Origin: Methylorubrum salsuginis
GTDB lineage: Bacteria; Pseudomonadota; Alphaproteobacteria; Rhizobiales; Beijerinckiaceae
Direction: 5' to 3'
Assembly: GCF_900114375.1 (NCBI RefSeq)
Contig: NZ_FOSV01000002.1
Coordinates: 434,001-498,000, forward strand
Length of the DNA: 64,000 bases
Part shown: positions 37,361-45,258 of the stretch, piece after piece
Position numbering within the stretch: the stretch's first letter is position 1
Layout: every line of letters starts with the position of its first letter
Notes under the pieces: generated by a model
The model's database searches: none
What the model was told of the DNA's origin: nothing
Seen by the model: the letters and a program-made list of their open reading frames with translations, nothing else
Position numbers and translations under genes: made by a program

Positions 37361-37509
37361 GGGGGGGAGGGGGCCTCGCGGATGCGAGGCGGGAGAGGGG
37401 AGCGACGCTTCCGGAGAGTCGTGTCGAATGCGGCCAAGCGGCGCCGTCGCTCCCCTCTCCCGATTCCCTTCGGGGGCCACGCTCCCCCCGCAGAAGGGGG
37501 GAGGGGGAG
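37361..37509. repeat. Long palindromic element between mch and orf7
   Basis: The inverted repeat has a left part GGGGGGGAGGGGGCCTCGCG, then GATGCGAGGCGGGAGAGGGGAG, and a mirrored right part CTCCCCTCTCCCGAT through CCCCCCGCAGAAGGGGGGAG. The core GCCTCGCGGATGCGAGGC is itself a hairpin. It shares long blocks with the element at 47391-47550. It lies just before the orf7 ribosome site, so it could shape that gene's translation. Confidence 0.75.
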
Positions 37510-37525
37510 AAAAACGGAAAAAAGA

Positions 37526-38440
37526 ATGCGCATCGGGCTCGCGGCCGACAACGGCAATTGGCACAAGGCGCGCCTGCGCGTGGCGCTCCAATCCTTCGGC
37601 GTCGAGCCGGTGCTGTTCTCCCTCGCCGACGTCGCCGTGGTGACGGGCGGGGGCGAGCCCCTGCGGGTGCCGGGCTTCGCCGACGGCCTGCCCGACGGCG
37701 TCCTCCTGCGCACCATCGCGGGCGGCACGTTCGAGGCCACCACCATGCGGCTCGGCGTGCTCCACGCCCTGGTCGCCTCCGGCGTCACGGTCTGGAACGG
37801 TCCCGTGGCCATCGAGCGCTCGGTGGACAAGGCCGCGACCTCGCTGCTGATCGCCCGCGCCGGCCTGCCGACCCCGGACACCTTCGTGGTCTCGAAGCGC
37901 GAGGCGGCGGCCGAGATCGTCGCCCGCGAGGCGCGGCCCGGCCGGCCGATCGTGCTCAAGCCGCTGTTCGGCTCGCAGGGCGAGGGGCTGATGCTCCTCG
38001 AAAGCCCCGACGACCTCCCGTCTCCGGAGACGGTGAGCGGCGTCTATTATCTCCAGCGCTACGTGCCGCGCCGCGACGGGCTGTGGCGCGACTACCGCGT
38101 CTTCGTCTGCGAGGGGCGGGCCATCGCCGGCATGATCCGTGAGGGCGACGGCTGGATCACCAACGTCCATCTCGGCGGCCGCCCCTTCGCCTGGGACGTG
38201 CCGGCCCGCGCCGCCGAACTCGCGGAGGCCGCCGCCGCCGCGGTCGGCGTCGACTACACCGGCATCGACCTCGTCGAGGACGGGGAGGGCGGCTTCCTCG
38301 TGCTGGAGGTCAACTCCATGCCGGCCTGGTCCGGCCTGCAGCAGGTGACCGAGGTGGACATCGCGAGCGCGGTCGCCCGCGGCTTCCTCAACGCCGTGCG
38401 TGCCGCCCGCCCGCCGCGGCTCCTCTCGGCGCTCGGATGA
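37526..38440 (+). CDS. orf7: RimK-like ATP-grasp ligase (Orf7)
   Basis: Orf7 (304 residues) is an ATP-grasp amino-acid ligase of the RimK/MptN type. It begins MRIGLAADNGNWHKARLRVA, has the ATP-binding VLKPLFGSQGEGLMLLE and ends with the metal-binding FLVLEVNSMPAWSGLQQVTE. MptN-type enzymes add glutamate to H4MPT-like cofactors, so glutamate addition to H4MPT or methylofuran is a reasonable inference. The start is the ATG after an AAAAAAG stretch directly at the end of a palindromic element. The stop overlaps the next start by 4 bp. Confidence 0.88.
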   Translation: MRIGLAADNGNWHKARLRVALQSFGVEPVLFSLADVAVVTGGGEPLRVPGFADGLPDGVLLRTIAGGTFEATTMRLGVLHALVASGVTVWNGPVAIERSVDKAATSLLIARAGLPTPDTFVVSKREAAAEIVAREARPGRPIVLKPLFGSQGEGLMLLESPDDLPSPETVSGVYYLQRYVPRRDGLWRDYRVFVCEGRAIAGMIREGDGWITNVHLGGRPFAWDVPARAAELAEAAAAAVGVDYTGIDLVEDGEGGFLVLEVNSMPAWSGLQQVTEVDIASAVARGFLNAVRAARPPRLLSALG

Positions 38441-39291
38441 GCGCGGGTCTGCCCGCCGCGACGGTGGCCGGCCTCTACCGCGCCGCCTGCCTCGCCGAAC
38501 TCGACGCGCTCAAGCCCGGCAACGTCCACGCCTACGCCCCCGGCCACCGCATGGTGACGGCCGATTTCGTCACCAGCGCCGAGGTGTCGGCGCCCCCGCT
38601 CGCCGCCCGAGGAGCGCGGGTCGGCGCGCGGGTGCGCGGCGGCGTCGAGGCGACGATGGAAGCCGTCGGCCAGAACACCAATCTCGGCATCCTGCTGCTC
38701 TGCGCGCCGCTGGCCCGCGCCGCGGAAGAGGACGCGCCCCTGTCCGACGCGTTGTCCTCCGTACTCGCCGGTTTCGATGCCTCGGACGCATCGGACGTCT
38801 TCGCCGCGATCCGCCGCGCCAATCCCGGCGGCCTGGGCCAGGCCGCGCGCCACGACGTGACCGACACCGCCGCCGTCCCGCCGCTCAGGGACGCGATGGA
38901 GGAGGCGGCCCCGCGCGACCGCATCGCCCGCGCCTATACCGACGGCTTCGCCGACCTCTTCACGATCGGCCTGCGGGCCCTCGCGAAGGCGCGCGAAACA
39001 GGACTCGCCGCACCCTGGACCACCACCGCGGTGCATCTCGCCTACCTGACCACGGTCCCGGACAGCCACATCGCCCGCAAGCACGGCCCCGACCGCGCCG
39101 AGGCCGTGCGGGCTGAGGCCGCGACGCGATTGCGCGGGCTCGACCTCGCGCAGGACAACGCCGTCGCGGTGCTGCTCGATTACGACCGCGCGCTGAAAGC
39201 CGCCGGCCTCAACCCCGGAACGAGCGCGGATTTCACGGTCGCGACCCTGTTCCTCGAGACCCTGCTATGCGCCCGCGGCGAGGCTGCGTGA
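38437..39291 (+). CDS. orfY: CitG-like triphosphoribosyl-dephospho-CoA synthase family protein (OrfY-type)
   Basis: The 284-residue helical protein resembles CitG/MdcB (COG1767). It has [22 protein letters not shown]-type N-terminal sequence, [14 protein letters not shown], and a C-terminal [18 protein letters not shown] typical of the family. No citrate lyase or malonate decarboxylase genes are present. Its fixed location in H4MPT gene clusters points to a role in cofactor synthesis, perhaps transfer of a phosphoribosyl unit in the H4MPT side chain; this is inference. It overlaps orf7 by 4 bp. The symbol is from memory of M. extorquens naming. Confidence 0.8.
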   Translation: MSAGLPAATVAGLYRAACLAELDALKPGNVHAYAPGHRMVTADFVTSAEVSAPPLAARGARVGARVRGGVEATMEAVGQNTNLGILLLCAPLARAAEEDAPLSDALSSVLAGFDASDASDVFAAIRRANPGGLGQAARHDVTDTAAVPPLRDAMEEAAPRDRIARAYTDGFADLFTIGLRALAKARETGLAAPWTTTAVHLAYLTTVPDSHIARKHGPDRAEAVRAEAATRLRGLDLAQDNAVAVLLDYDRALKAAGLNPGTSADFTVATLFLETLLCARGEAA

Positions 39292-39469
39292 CCCGCGCCC
39301 GCGAAGGAACGATGTTCGGTCCCGTCAAGGCCCCTCGGGGTCCAAAAAATCGCCGATTTCCGGGTCTGGCGCGGGTTGTTCGGGGCAAAGGCCCGCTGTA
39401 GGGTCCGCGCCGCTATCCGGGCTAACCGGCTCGGCCCCCTGCCGGGCGCCGCGAACAAGGATGGCCTTC

Positions 39470-39501
39470 GGCCCCGCCTCCTCTCAGGGCGGGCCTTTTT
39501 T
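39470..39501 (+). terminator. Intrinsic terminator directly upstream of fae
   Basis: GGCCC-GCC (39470-39478, one bulged C) pairs with GGCGGGCC (39488-39495), followed by six T. It lies 26 bp before the fae start codon. It can end the mptG-to-orfY operon; if fae is transcribed from a promoter upstream of it, the hairpin would instead sit in the fae leader and act as an attenuator. Confidence 0.7.
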
Positions 39502-39526
39502 CCATGAATTCAGGGAGAGACCCCGA

Positions 39527-40039
39527 ATGGCCAAGATCAACAAGCTTCAGGTCGGCGAAGCCCTCGTCGGTGACGGCAACGAAGTCGCCCACATCGACCT
39601 CATCATCGGACCGCGTGGTTCGGCCGCCGAGACCGCCTTCGCCAACGGCCTGGTCAACAACAAGCACGGCTTCACCAGCCTGCTCGCCGTGATCGCGCCG
39701 AACCTGCCGTGCAAGCCGAACACCCTGATGTTCAACAAGGTCACCATCAACGACGCCCGTCAGGCCGTCCAGATGTTCGGCCCGGCCCAGCACGGCGTCG
39801 CGCTCGCCGTTCAGGACGCCGTCGCCGAGGGCATCATCCCGGCGGACGAGGCTGACGACGTGTTCGTGCTCGTCGGCGTGTTCATCCACTGGGAAGCGGC
39901 CGACGACGCCAAGATCCAGAAGTACAACTACGAGGCCACCAAGCTGTCGATCCAGCGCGCCGTGAACGGCGAGCCGAAGGCCGCGACCGTGACCGAGCAG
40001 CGCAAGTCGGCGACCCACCCCTTCGCCGCCAACGCTTAG
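39527..40039 (+). CDS. fae: Formaldehyde-activating enzyme
   Basis: Fae (170 residues) catalyses condensation of formaldehyde with H4MPT to methylene-H4MPT, the entry step of the pathway and the main formaldehyde detoxification in methylotrophs. The sequence [20 protein letters not shown], with catalytic His22 in [19 protein letters not shown], and [19 protein letters not shown] are diagnostic. Codon use is cleaner than in the neighbours, consistent with the very high expression known for Fae. A GGGAGAG ribosome site precedes the ATG. It is bordered by terminators on both sides, so it is probably a single-gene unit. Confidence 0.97.
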   Translation: MAKINKLQVGEALVGDGNEVAHIDLIIGPRGSAAETAFANGLVNNKHGFTSLLAVIAPNLPCKPNTLMFNKVTINDARQAVQMFGPAQHGVALAVQDAVAEGIIPADEADDVFVLVGVFIHWEAADDAKIQKYNYEATKLSIQRAVNGEPKAATVTEQRKSATHPFAANA

Positions 40040-40132
40040 ATCGGACACAGTCCTGGGCAGAGCGAGCCTCCGCCCGCACCGCGGGGCCTGCTCCAGCGAC
40101 TGGCTTCGATCTTCCTTGGACGTTGATGGATT

Positions 40133-40162
40133 GGGACGGCTTCGGCCGTCCCTTTCTTTTTG
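40133..40162. terminator. Intrinsic terminator after fae
   Basis: GGGACGGC (40133-40140), loop TTCG, GCCGTCCC (40145-40152), then TTTCTTTTT. This is a textbook stable tetraloop terminator between fae and the convergent HisA-like gene. Confidence 0.92.
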
Positions 40163-40174
40163 GGCGGATGCCGC

Positions 40175-40876
40175 TCAGCGCAGCCGGCCGTCATGGATCG
40201 CCGAGGCGACCAGGGCGCCGGCCGCACCGGCCGCCGTCAGCCGCGCCACGTCCTGCGGTCCGCGCACGCCGCCCGCCGCGTAGACGCTTCGGCCTTCCGC
40301 CCGCGCCACGGCCTGCGAAACCCGCGAAAGATCGGGGCCGGTGCCGGTGCCGACGCGGGCCAGCGTCATCACGATCACCGCCTCGGGCCACGCGCTGGCG
40401 TCGTCATGGAGAGCGTCCGGGCCCAGCCGCTCCGCCCCGCGGCTGTCGAGGGAGAGCACGGCGCGGTTTCCCAAGGCCCGCGCGAGCGAATCGTCCCGCT
40501 GGCTCTCGCTGCCGATCACCGGGCGCCCGAGCCCCGTGGCGAGGAACCGCTCGACCGCAGCCGTTTCCGAGAACCCCGCATCGACCCACAGCCCGACGCC
40601 GGGACAGGCCCGGGCGACCGCCTCCAGGCTGGCGCGGTCGGGCTCGGTCCCGTCCATGATCGCGTCGAGATCGGCGACGTAGAGGAGGTCGGCGTCCACC
40701 GCATCGAGCAGGCCGCGGGCGACGTCCGCCGGCGCCGAACCCCTGGCCAAGGGGGTCACGATCGGGGCATAGGCATCACGCTCGCCCGCACGGGCGCGCA
40801 CCACCGCGCCGTGGCGCAGATCGATCACCGGGATCAGGCGGAACGGCGCCGCCCGACCTTGCAGAGCGTGAGACAT
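40175..40876 (-). CDS. orf17: HisA-like TIM-barrel protein of the H4MPT cluster (Orf17-type)
   Basis: The 233-residue protein resembles HisA (proFAR isomerase): FRLIPVIDLRHGAVVRARAG at the N-terminus and AAGGVRGPQDVARLTAAGAA at the C-terminal phosphate site. It lies among cofactor genes and not among histidine genes, and archaeal-type HisA-like proteins (COG1411) occur in H4MPT and methanofuran clusters. An isomerase or aldolase step in cofactor assembly is inferred, not shown. ATG 40876 is divergent from the MfnF-like gene, whose GTG start is 4 bp away. The symbol is recalled. Confidence 0.78.
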   Translation of the reverse strand: MSHALQGRAAPFRLIPVIDLRHGAVVRARAGERDAYAPIVTPLARGSAPADVARGLLDAVDADLLYVADLDAIMDGTEPDRASLEAVARACPGVGLWVDAGFSETAAVERFLATGLGRPVIGSESQRDDSLARALGNRAVLSLDSRGAERLGPDALHDDASAWPEAVIVMTLARVGTGTGPDLSRVSQAVARAEGRSVYAAGGVRGPQDVARLTAAGAAGALVASAIHDGRLR

Positions 40877-40879
40877 CGC

Positions 40880-41914
40880 GTGAACCGGAACGGGACCAGA
40901 ATCGTCGGGTGGGACCTCGGCGGGGTGCATGTCAAGGCGGCGCTGATCGAGGGCGGCCGCGTGATCGAGGCGGTGCAGGCGGCCTGTCCGCTCTGGCGCG
41001 GGATCCCGGCCCTCGACCGGACGTTTTCGGAACTGCCCGCGTGGGCGCGCGGCGAGGCCGACCACGCCGTCACCATGACGGGCGAGCTCACCGACTGCTT
41101 CGCGGATCGGGCGGACGGCGTCGAGAAGCTGTCGGAATGGGCCGCCGCCACCTTGAAGGGACGCGTGTGCATCTATGCCGGGAGCGCCGGCTTCGTCGCG
41201 GCTGAGGGCGCGAAGAGCGTCGCCGAAAAGATCGCTTCCGCGAACTGGCACGCCACGGCCGCCCTCGTCGGCCGCTGCCTGCCGCGCGCGCTCCTGGTCG
41301 ATATCGGCTCGACCACCGCCGACCTGATCCCGATCGTCGAGGGGCACCCCGCCGCCACCGGCTACAGCGACGCCGAGCGGCTGGAGACCGGCGAGCTCGT
41401 CTATACCGGCGTCGTCCGCACGCCGATCCTGGCCTTCGCCACCCACGCGCCCTGGCGCGGGCGGCGCACCGCGCTGATGGCCGAGACCTTCGCCACCGCG
41501 GCCGACATCCACCGCCTCACCGGCGACCTGCCGGAGGGCGCCGACCAGCAGCACAGCGCCGACCTCAAGGGCAAGTCGCTGGCCGAGACCGAGACGCGGC
41601 TGGCCCGCATGGTCGGCCGCGACCGGGGGGAGGGGACGAGCGAGGAATGGCGCGCCTTGGCCGCCTGGTTCGCCGAGGCGCAGCTGCGCCCGCTGCACGA
41701 CGCCGCCTCGGTCTTGCTGTCGCGGCCCGATCTGCCGGCGGACGCCCCGCTCGTCGTGTGCGGGGCGGGCCGCTTCCTGGCCGAGCGGCTGGCCGGTCGC
41801 CTCGGGCGCGCGGCGGTGCCGCTTGCCGGCCTGATCGCCGACCGCGTGGCGGCCGAGGGGACCGAATGGGTGTCCACCTGCGGCCCGGCGGTGGCGGTCG
41901 GGTTGATCGCCTGA
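40880..41914 (+). CDS. mfnF: MfnF-like hydantoinase/ASKHA-fold protein
   Basis: This 344-residue protein of the H4MPT-linked C1-transfer family (TIGR03123 type) has the ASKHA phosphate motif IVGWDLGGVHVKAALIEGG at the start, VTMTGELTDCFADRADGV, and the second motif LLVDIGSTTADLIPIVEG. The archaeal relative MfnF condenses the aminomethylfuran pyrophosphate with gamma-glutamyltyramine to form the ether core of methanofuran, so this is the best candidate for the equivalent methylofuran step. GTG 40880 gives the family start. The name is a homology inference. Confidence 0.82.
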   Translation: MNRNGTRIVGWDLGGVHVKAALIEGGRVIEAVQAACPLWRGIPALDRTFSELPAWARGEADHAVTMTGELTDCFADRADGVEKLSEWAAATLKGRVCIYAGSAGFVAAEGAKSVAEKIASANWHATAALVGRCLPRALLVDIGSTTADLIPIVEGHPAATGYSDAERLETGELVYTGVVRTPILAFATHAPWRGRRTALMAETFATAADIHRLTGDLPEGADQQHSADLKGKSLAETETRLARMVGRDRGEGTSEEWRALAAWFAEAQLRPLHDAASVLLSRPDLPADAPLVVCGAGRFLAERLAGRLGRAAVPLAGLIADRVAAEGTEWVSTCGPAVAVGLIA

Positions 41915-41939
41915 GGTGGGTTGATTGCCGGAGTATCGT

Positions 41940-41965
41940 CCCGAAAGGTGGTTTCCGGCTTTCGG
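41940..41965 (+). repeat. CCGAAAGG/CCTTTCGG hairpin element, copy 1
   Basis: CCGAAAGGTGGTTTCCGGCT then TTCGG forms a stem with itself and is the reverse complement of the two copies at 42304 and 42367. It lies in the spacer before the 66-residue gene. Confidence 0.65.
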
Positions 41966-42086
41966 AAGAAGACGATGCGGCACAAGGATCGAGAGGATCG
42001 CCCTGGATCCGATATCCAAGACGATCCTCTTGAGGAAGTTGTCCCGTCCCGCGCGTGGAGCGGGACGAAACGAGGAGAGGGGAAGA

Positions 42087-42287
42087 ATGACGGTCGCCCA
42101 AAAACTCACCCGCATCCTGGCGACGCGCACGGGTGCCGAGATCGAGTTGGCCTTCGTCACAGAGGATGGTCGCACCACGAAGGTGCTGGCGAGCGAGGAT
42201 CAGGTCGATCGGCTGGTGGACGAGTTGGAGGACATCCTGAACTCCCCCGGCGAGGACGATTCCGGCGAGCCGCCCGCCGCCGCCTGA
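42087..42287 (+). CDS. 66-residue hypothetical protein
   Basis: The soluble protein has 66 residues and begins MTVAQKLTRILATRTGAEIE. It carries a predicted beta-hairpin (ELAFVTEDGRTTKVLASEDQ), an acidic helix (VDRLVDELEDILN), and an acidic Pro-rich tail. A very strong GAGGAGAGGGGAAG ribosome site precedes the ATG, so translation is likely high. It is surrounded by three copies of a short hairpin element. I do not recognise a family; small proteins like this are common in Methylobacterium. Confidence 0.7.
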   Translation: MTVAQKLTRILATRTGAEIELAFVTEDGRTTKVLASEDQVDRLVDELEDILNSPGEDDSGEPPAAA

Positions 42288-42303
42288 GCGATCGAGCCTC
42301 GTC

Positions 42304-42340
42304 CCGAAAGCCGGTGTCCCACCTTTCGGGCCGAGGCTCT
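42304..42340 (+). repeat. 37-bp direct repeat with hairpin, copy 2
   Basis: The unit starts CCGAAAGCCGGTGTCCCACC, continues TTTCGGG and ends CCGAGGCTCT. It is identical base for base to 42367-42403, with a 26-bp spacer between. Its CCGAAAG/CTTTCGG arms form a hairpin. Confidence 0.85.
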
Positions 42341-42366
42341 CCGTTGTTCTGCCGCATCGGCCTTTT

Positions 42367-42403
42367 CCGAAAGCCGGTGTCCCACCTTTCGGGCCGAGGC
42401 TCT
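42367..42403 (+). repeat. 37-bp direct repeat with hairpin, copy 3
   Basis: Exact second copy of the unit at 42304-42340. It ends at the last codons of the YVTN propeller gene on the opposite strand, so it may also serve as terminator between the convergent genes. Confidence 0.85.
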
Positions 42404-43427
42404 ATCGCAAGAAGTCGCCGAACGAGCGCGGCCCGTCACCGGTCGCGATGGTGGCGATCACCTTGAGGCTCGACGGGTCGATCAGGCTCAGGGCGTTGTC
42501 GCCCCAGTTGGCGACCACCACGGTCCGGCCGTCGCGGGTGGCGGCGATGCCTTCCGGATGGTCGCCGACATCGACCGTGCCGAGTTTCGTCATCGTGGCG
42601 GGGTCGAAGGCCGTCACGGTGTTGGAATACTGGTCGGTCACGAAACCGCGGCCTTGGGCGAAGGCGATGACGTAGGGTCGCTGGCCGGTGCCGACGCGCC
42701 CGGTCTCGCGGCCCGCCGCGATGTCGATGGCCGAGACGTCGTCGGACAGGACGTTGGCCGTGTAGGCGCGGGTGCCGTCGGGCGAGAGCGTCAGGCCGAA
42801 CGGGTGGGTGCCGACGGCGATGCGCCGCGTCTCCTTGCGGGTGGCCACGTCGATCACCGAGACCGAATCGGATTCGCGGTTGGCCACGAGCAGCGTCGCC
42901 CCGTCCGGCGTCACGGCGATGCCCGAAGGCGATTTGCCGGTGGCGATCTCGCCGTCGAGGCTCAGGCCCTCGGGCGTGGGGCGCAGCACGAACACCCGCT
43001 CGGCGAACCAGTCGGCGACGTAGACCTCGCCGCTCATCGGATTGACGCCGATGCCGAGGGGGCCGCCGGGCAGGCCGAGTTCGGACAGGACCTTTTGCGC
43101 GTCGAGGTCGATCACCGTGACGCCGTGGCCCTCGGGCCGCGTAACGTAGGCCCGCTTCCGGTCGGGGGAGAGGGCGATGCCGGCGGGCGCACCCGCGACG
43201 GGGATCGTGTGCAGGATTGTCCGGGTCGCCAGATCGACGATCTCGACGGCGTTGCCGAGCTGCGTCGTGACGAGGGCTTCCTGGGCCGGAGACGGGGTGG
43301 CCGCAAGCAGAGCCATCAGGGGCAGGCACAGGGCGATGGACGGCACCAACCGCCTCCCCACGGGTGGGGGAGGCGTGGGGCGGCGCGCTTGGCCGAGCAT
43401 CGTCATCGAGCGCGCCGCCTGCATCAT
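42402..43427 (-). CDS. YVTN-family beta-propeller protein, exported
   Basis: The roughly 341-residue protein has a signal peptide (LVPSIALCLPLMALLAATPS, cleaved near PAQA) and about seven YVTN/NHL-type blades, such as GIALSPDRKRAYVTRPEGHG, GIAVTPDGATLLVANRESDS and GLTLSPDGTRAYTANVLSDD. Such propellers occur beside PQQ alcohol dehydrogenase and cofactor genes, but no enzymatic role is known. The start is uncertain: ATG 43427 lies 9 bp after the upstream stop, and ATG 43406/43400 or GTG near 43350 would give a shorter signal. It ends a leftward operon with the SRPBCC genes. Confidence 0.82.
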   Translation of the reverse strand: MMQAARSMTMLGQARRPTPPPPVGRRLVPSIALCLPLMALLAATPSPAQEALVTTQLGNAVEIVDLATRTILHTIPVAGAPAGIALSPDRKRAYVTRPEGHGVTVIDLDAQKVLSELGLPGGPLGIGVNPMSGEVYVADWFAERVFVLRPTPEGLSLDGEIATGKSPSGIAVTPDGATLLVANRESDSVSVIDVATRKETRRIAVGTHPFGLTLSPDGTRAYTANVLSDDVSAIDIAAGRETGRVGTGQRPYVIAFAQGRGFVTDQYSNTVTAFDPATMTKLGTVDVGDHPEGIAATRDGRTVVVANWGDNALSLIDPSSLKVIATIATGDGPRSFGDFLR

Positions 43428-43435
43428 CTGAGAAC

Positions 43436-43966
43436 CTACGAGCCCTTCTCGGCCTTGGCCTTCACGTTCTCCAGACCCGCCTTGTAGAGGCCGAGCACGG
43501 CCTTCTTGGCGGCCTCGTCGCTCAGGTCCGGCGGCGGATCGTTGTTCATGTAGCCGCGGTAGAACGCGCCGCGCCACGTCATCTTGGACTTGGTGCCGTC
43601 GCCCTCGACCTCGATGGTGGAGGAATAGTCGTTCACCGGCAGCACCTTCACGTCGACCTTGTCGATCCGGTACATGAAGGTCTTCTTCTCGGCGTCGTAC
43701 TTGGCGAGCTCTTCGTCGACCGTGGCGCCGCCCTTAAGGGTCAGCGTGCGGGTCGCCTTGACCTCGTTGCCGCCCTTGCCCTCGGTCTTCTCGACGACCG
43801 GGATCCAGCTGCCGTCCTGGAAGTTGCCGACGATCGCCCAGACCTTGTCGGCCGGGGCGTTGATCTCGATCGACTCCGAGACCTTCTGGCGGGTCGGGCC
43901 GTGGGCCTGGGCCGCGAAGGTCACCGTGGCCAACGCCGCGACCGCGGCGAGCGTCCGAAACTGCAT
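43436..43966 (-). CDS. MxaD-like periplasmic SRPBCC protein (copy 1)
   Basis: The 176-residue protein has a signal peptide (MQFRTLAAVAALATVTFAAQ) and an SRPBCC (START-like) fold: VSESIEINAPADKVWAIVGN, FMYRIDKVDVKVLPVNDYSS and TWRGAFYRGYMNNDPPPDLS. The last motif matches MxaD, which helps methanol dehydrogenase pass electrons to cytochrome cL. A second copy is encoded next door. No mxa or xox structural gene lies in this window, so the partner is unknown. A MxaD-like role is an inference from similarity. Confidence 0.82.
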   Translation of the reverse strand: MQFRTLAAVAALATVTFAAQAHGPTRQKVSESIEINAPADKVWAIVGNFQDGSWIPVVEKTEGKGGNEVKATRTLTLKGGATVDEELAKYDAEKKTFMYRIDKVDVKVLPVNDYSSTIEVEGDGTKSKMTWRGAFYRGYMNNDPPPDLSDEAAKKAVLGLYKAGLENVKAKAEKGS

Positions 43967-44112
43967 CTCTCGTCTCCTCCCCAGCGCCGCAGGTGCGGCG
44001 CGGTCTCACCCTTCTGACGAAGTGTCACCCACACATTGATCGCCGCGACGGCTTCGCCAGGGGGGCGCCCCGGCGATCGCGGTGAAATCTGTGGGCGGTG
44101 GCGGGCCGGCCC

Positions 44113-44652
44113 TCAGGAGCCGCCCTTCTCAAGCCGCGCCTTGAGGGTCCCAAGGCTGGCCTGAATCCAGGCCCGCACCGCCTTCTCCGAGTTCTCGTCG
44201 TTGAGGGCGGGCGGGGGATCGTTGTTGGGGTAGCCGCGATAGAACGCGGCCTTCCACTCGACGCGGGACGCCGCCTCGCCCTCGGGCACGACCGAAACGG
44301 TCGCCGAATAGTCGTTGGCCGGCAGGTCCGCGACGTCGTTCTTGGTGAGGTAATAGGCGAAGCTGCGCGCCTCGGCGTCGAGCTTGCGGCTCTCCTCGAC
44401 CAGGGTGTGGCCGTTGTCCAGCGTGAGCCGGTAGGTCGGCTTCTTCTGATCCTCGGTCACCGCCTCGGCCCTGACCACGTGGGCGATCCACGTGGCGTCG
44501 GTCGGGTTGCCGACGACCGCCCAGACCTTGTCGGCCGGGGCCTGGATCGTGACGCTCTCGACCACCTTGCGGCGGGTCGGCGCGTGCTGGGCGCTCGCCG
44601 CGGTGGCGGTGGCGGCCAGCGCTGCGGCGGCGAGGAAGACGGTTCTGATCAT
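44113..44652 (-). CDS. MxaD-like periplasmic SRPBCC protein (copy 2)
   Basis: The 179-residue paralogue of the next gene has a signal peptide (MIRTVFLAAAALAATATAAS). It carries the corresponding motifs VVESVTIQAPADKVWAVVGN, FAYYLTKNDVADLPANDYSA and FYRGYPNNDPPPALND. Copies 1 and 2 share the full-length fold and the NNDPPP loop, so they arose by tandem duplication. GGAGGAG precedes ATG 44652. It lies 20 bp after the DUF447 gene, making it part of the mfnB-to-DUF447 transcript. Confidence 0.82.
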   Translation of the reverse strand: MIRTVFLAAAALAATATAASAQHAPTRRKVVESVTIQAPADKVWAVVGNPTDATWIAHVVRAEAVTEDQKKPTYRLTLDNGHTLVEESRKLDAEARSFAYYLTKNDVADLPANDYSATVSVVPEGEAASRVEWKAAFYRGYPNNDPPPALNDENSEKAVRAWIQASLGTLKARLEKGGS

Positions 44653-44672
44653 GGAAGGCTCCTCCGGCCTGC

Positions 44673-45254
44673 TCACGCCTTGAGGACCCGCTCGCTGCGC
44701 CCGAGGGCGGCGGCAACCTTGTCCTCGATCCAGTCCCAGGCCTCGCGCTCGGCGGGACCGGCGGTCTTCTGGATGGCGATGGCGTGGTAGGCCATCTCGG
44801 TCAGGATCTTGTCGGGTTCCAGCATGTGGAGCCGGGTCGAGAGGATCGCGGCCTCGATCACCGCGCCTTGCGCCCGGTTATAGCCGATGAACGGCACGTG
44901 GCTCTGCGCGTGGACCATACGGCCCCGGTAACGCGGGCGGGTCTCGTCGTCCTCGATCCCCGCCACCTCGAACTCGGCATGGCCGAAGCACTCCGCGAGG
45001 CGCTTGCCCGGAATCCGGTCGCAATCCACCACCGGCCAGTCGCGCCGCCCCGTGACGACGCCGGCGATCACCCGCACGTCGCTGGGGGCCGAGGCGCAGA
45101 AATAGGGCCGCTCGGTCAGGTTGGTGATGGTCGGCGAGGGCCGGAACGGGGCGAGCACGAAATCCTCGCCCTCGCGGATCAGGCCGAACGGCACGAGGTG
45201 CATGGCGCCGTCCGCCGAGAGGGTGGTGACGACGGTCTCGAGAATCAGCGGCAT
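44673..45254 (-). CDS. DUF447 family protein of the H4MPT/methylofuran cluster
   Basis: The 193-residue protein begins MPLILETVVTTLSADGAMHL and has PFGLIREGEDFVLAPFRPSP, a flavin-reductase-like split-barrel pattern, with ECFGHAEFEVAGIEDDETRP further on. DUF447 proteins (COG2457) occur in methanogens and H4MPT methylotrophs, which indicates a role in cofactor synthesis or reduction, though the reaction is unknown to me. It lies 4 bp after the DHPS-like gene. Confidence 0.8.
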   Translation of the reverse strand: MPLILETVVTTLSADGAMHLVPFGLIREGEDFVLAPFRPSPTITNLTERPYFCASAPSDVRVIAGVVTGRRDWPVVDCDRIPGKRLAECFGHAEFEVAGIEDDETRPRYRGRMVHAQSHVPFIGYNRAQGAVIEAAILSTRLHMLEPDKILTEMAYHAIAIQKTAGPAEREAWDWIEDKVAAALGRSERVLKA

Positions 45255-45258
45255 CGGT

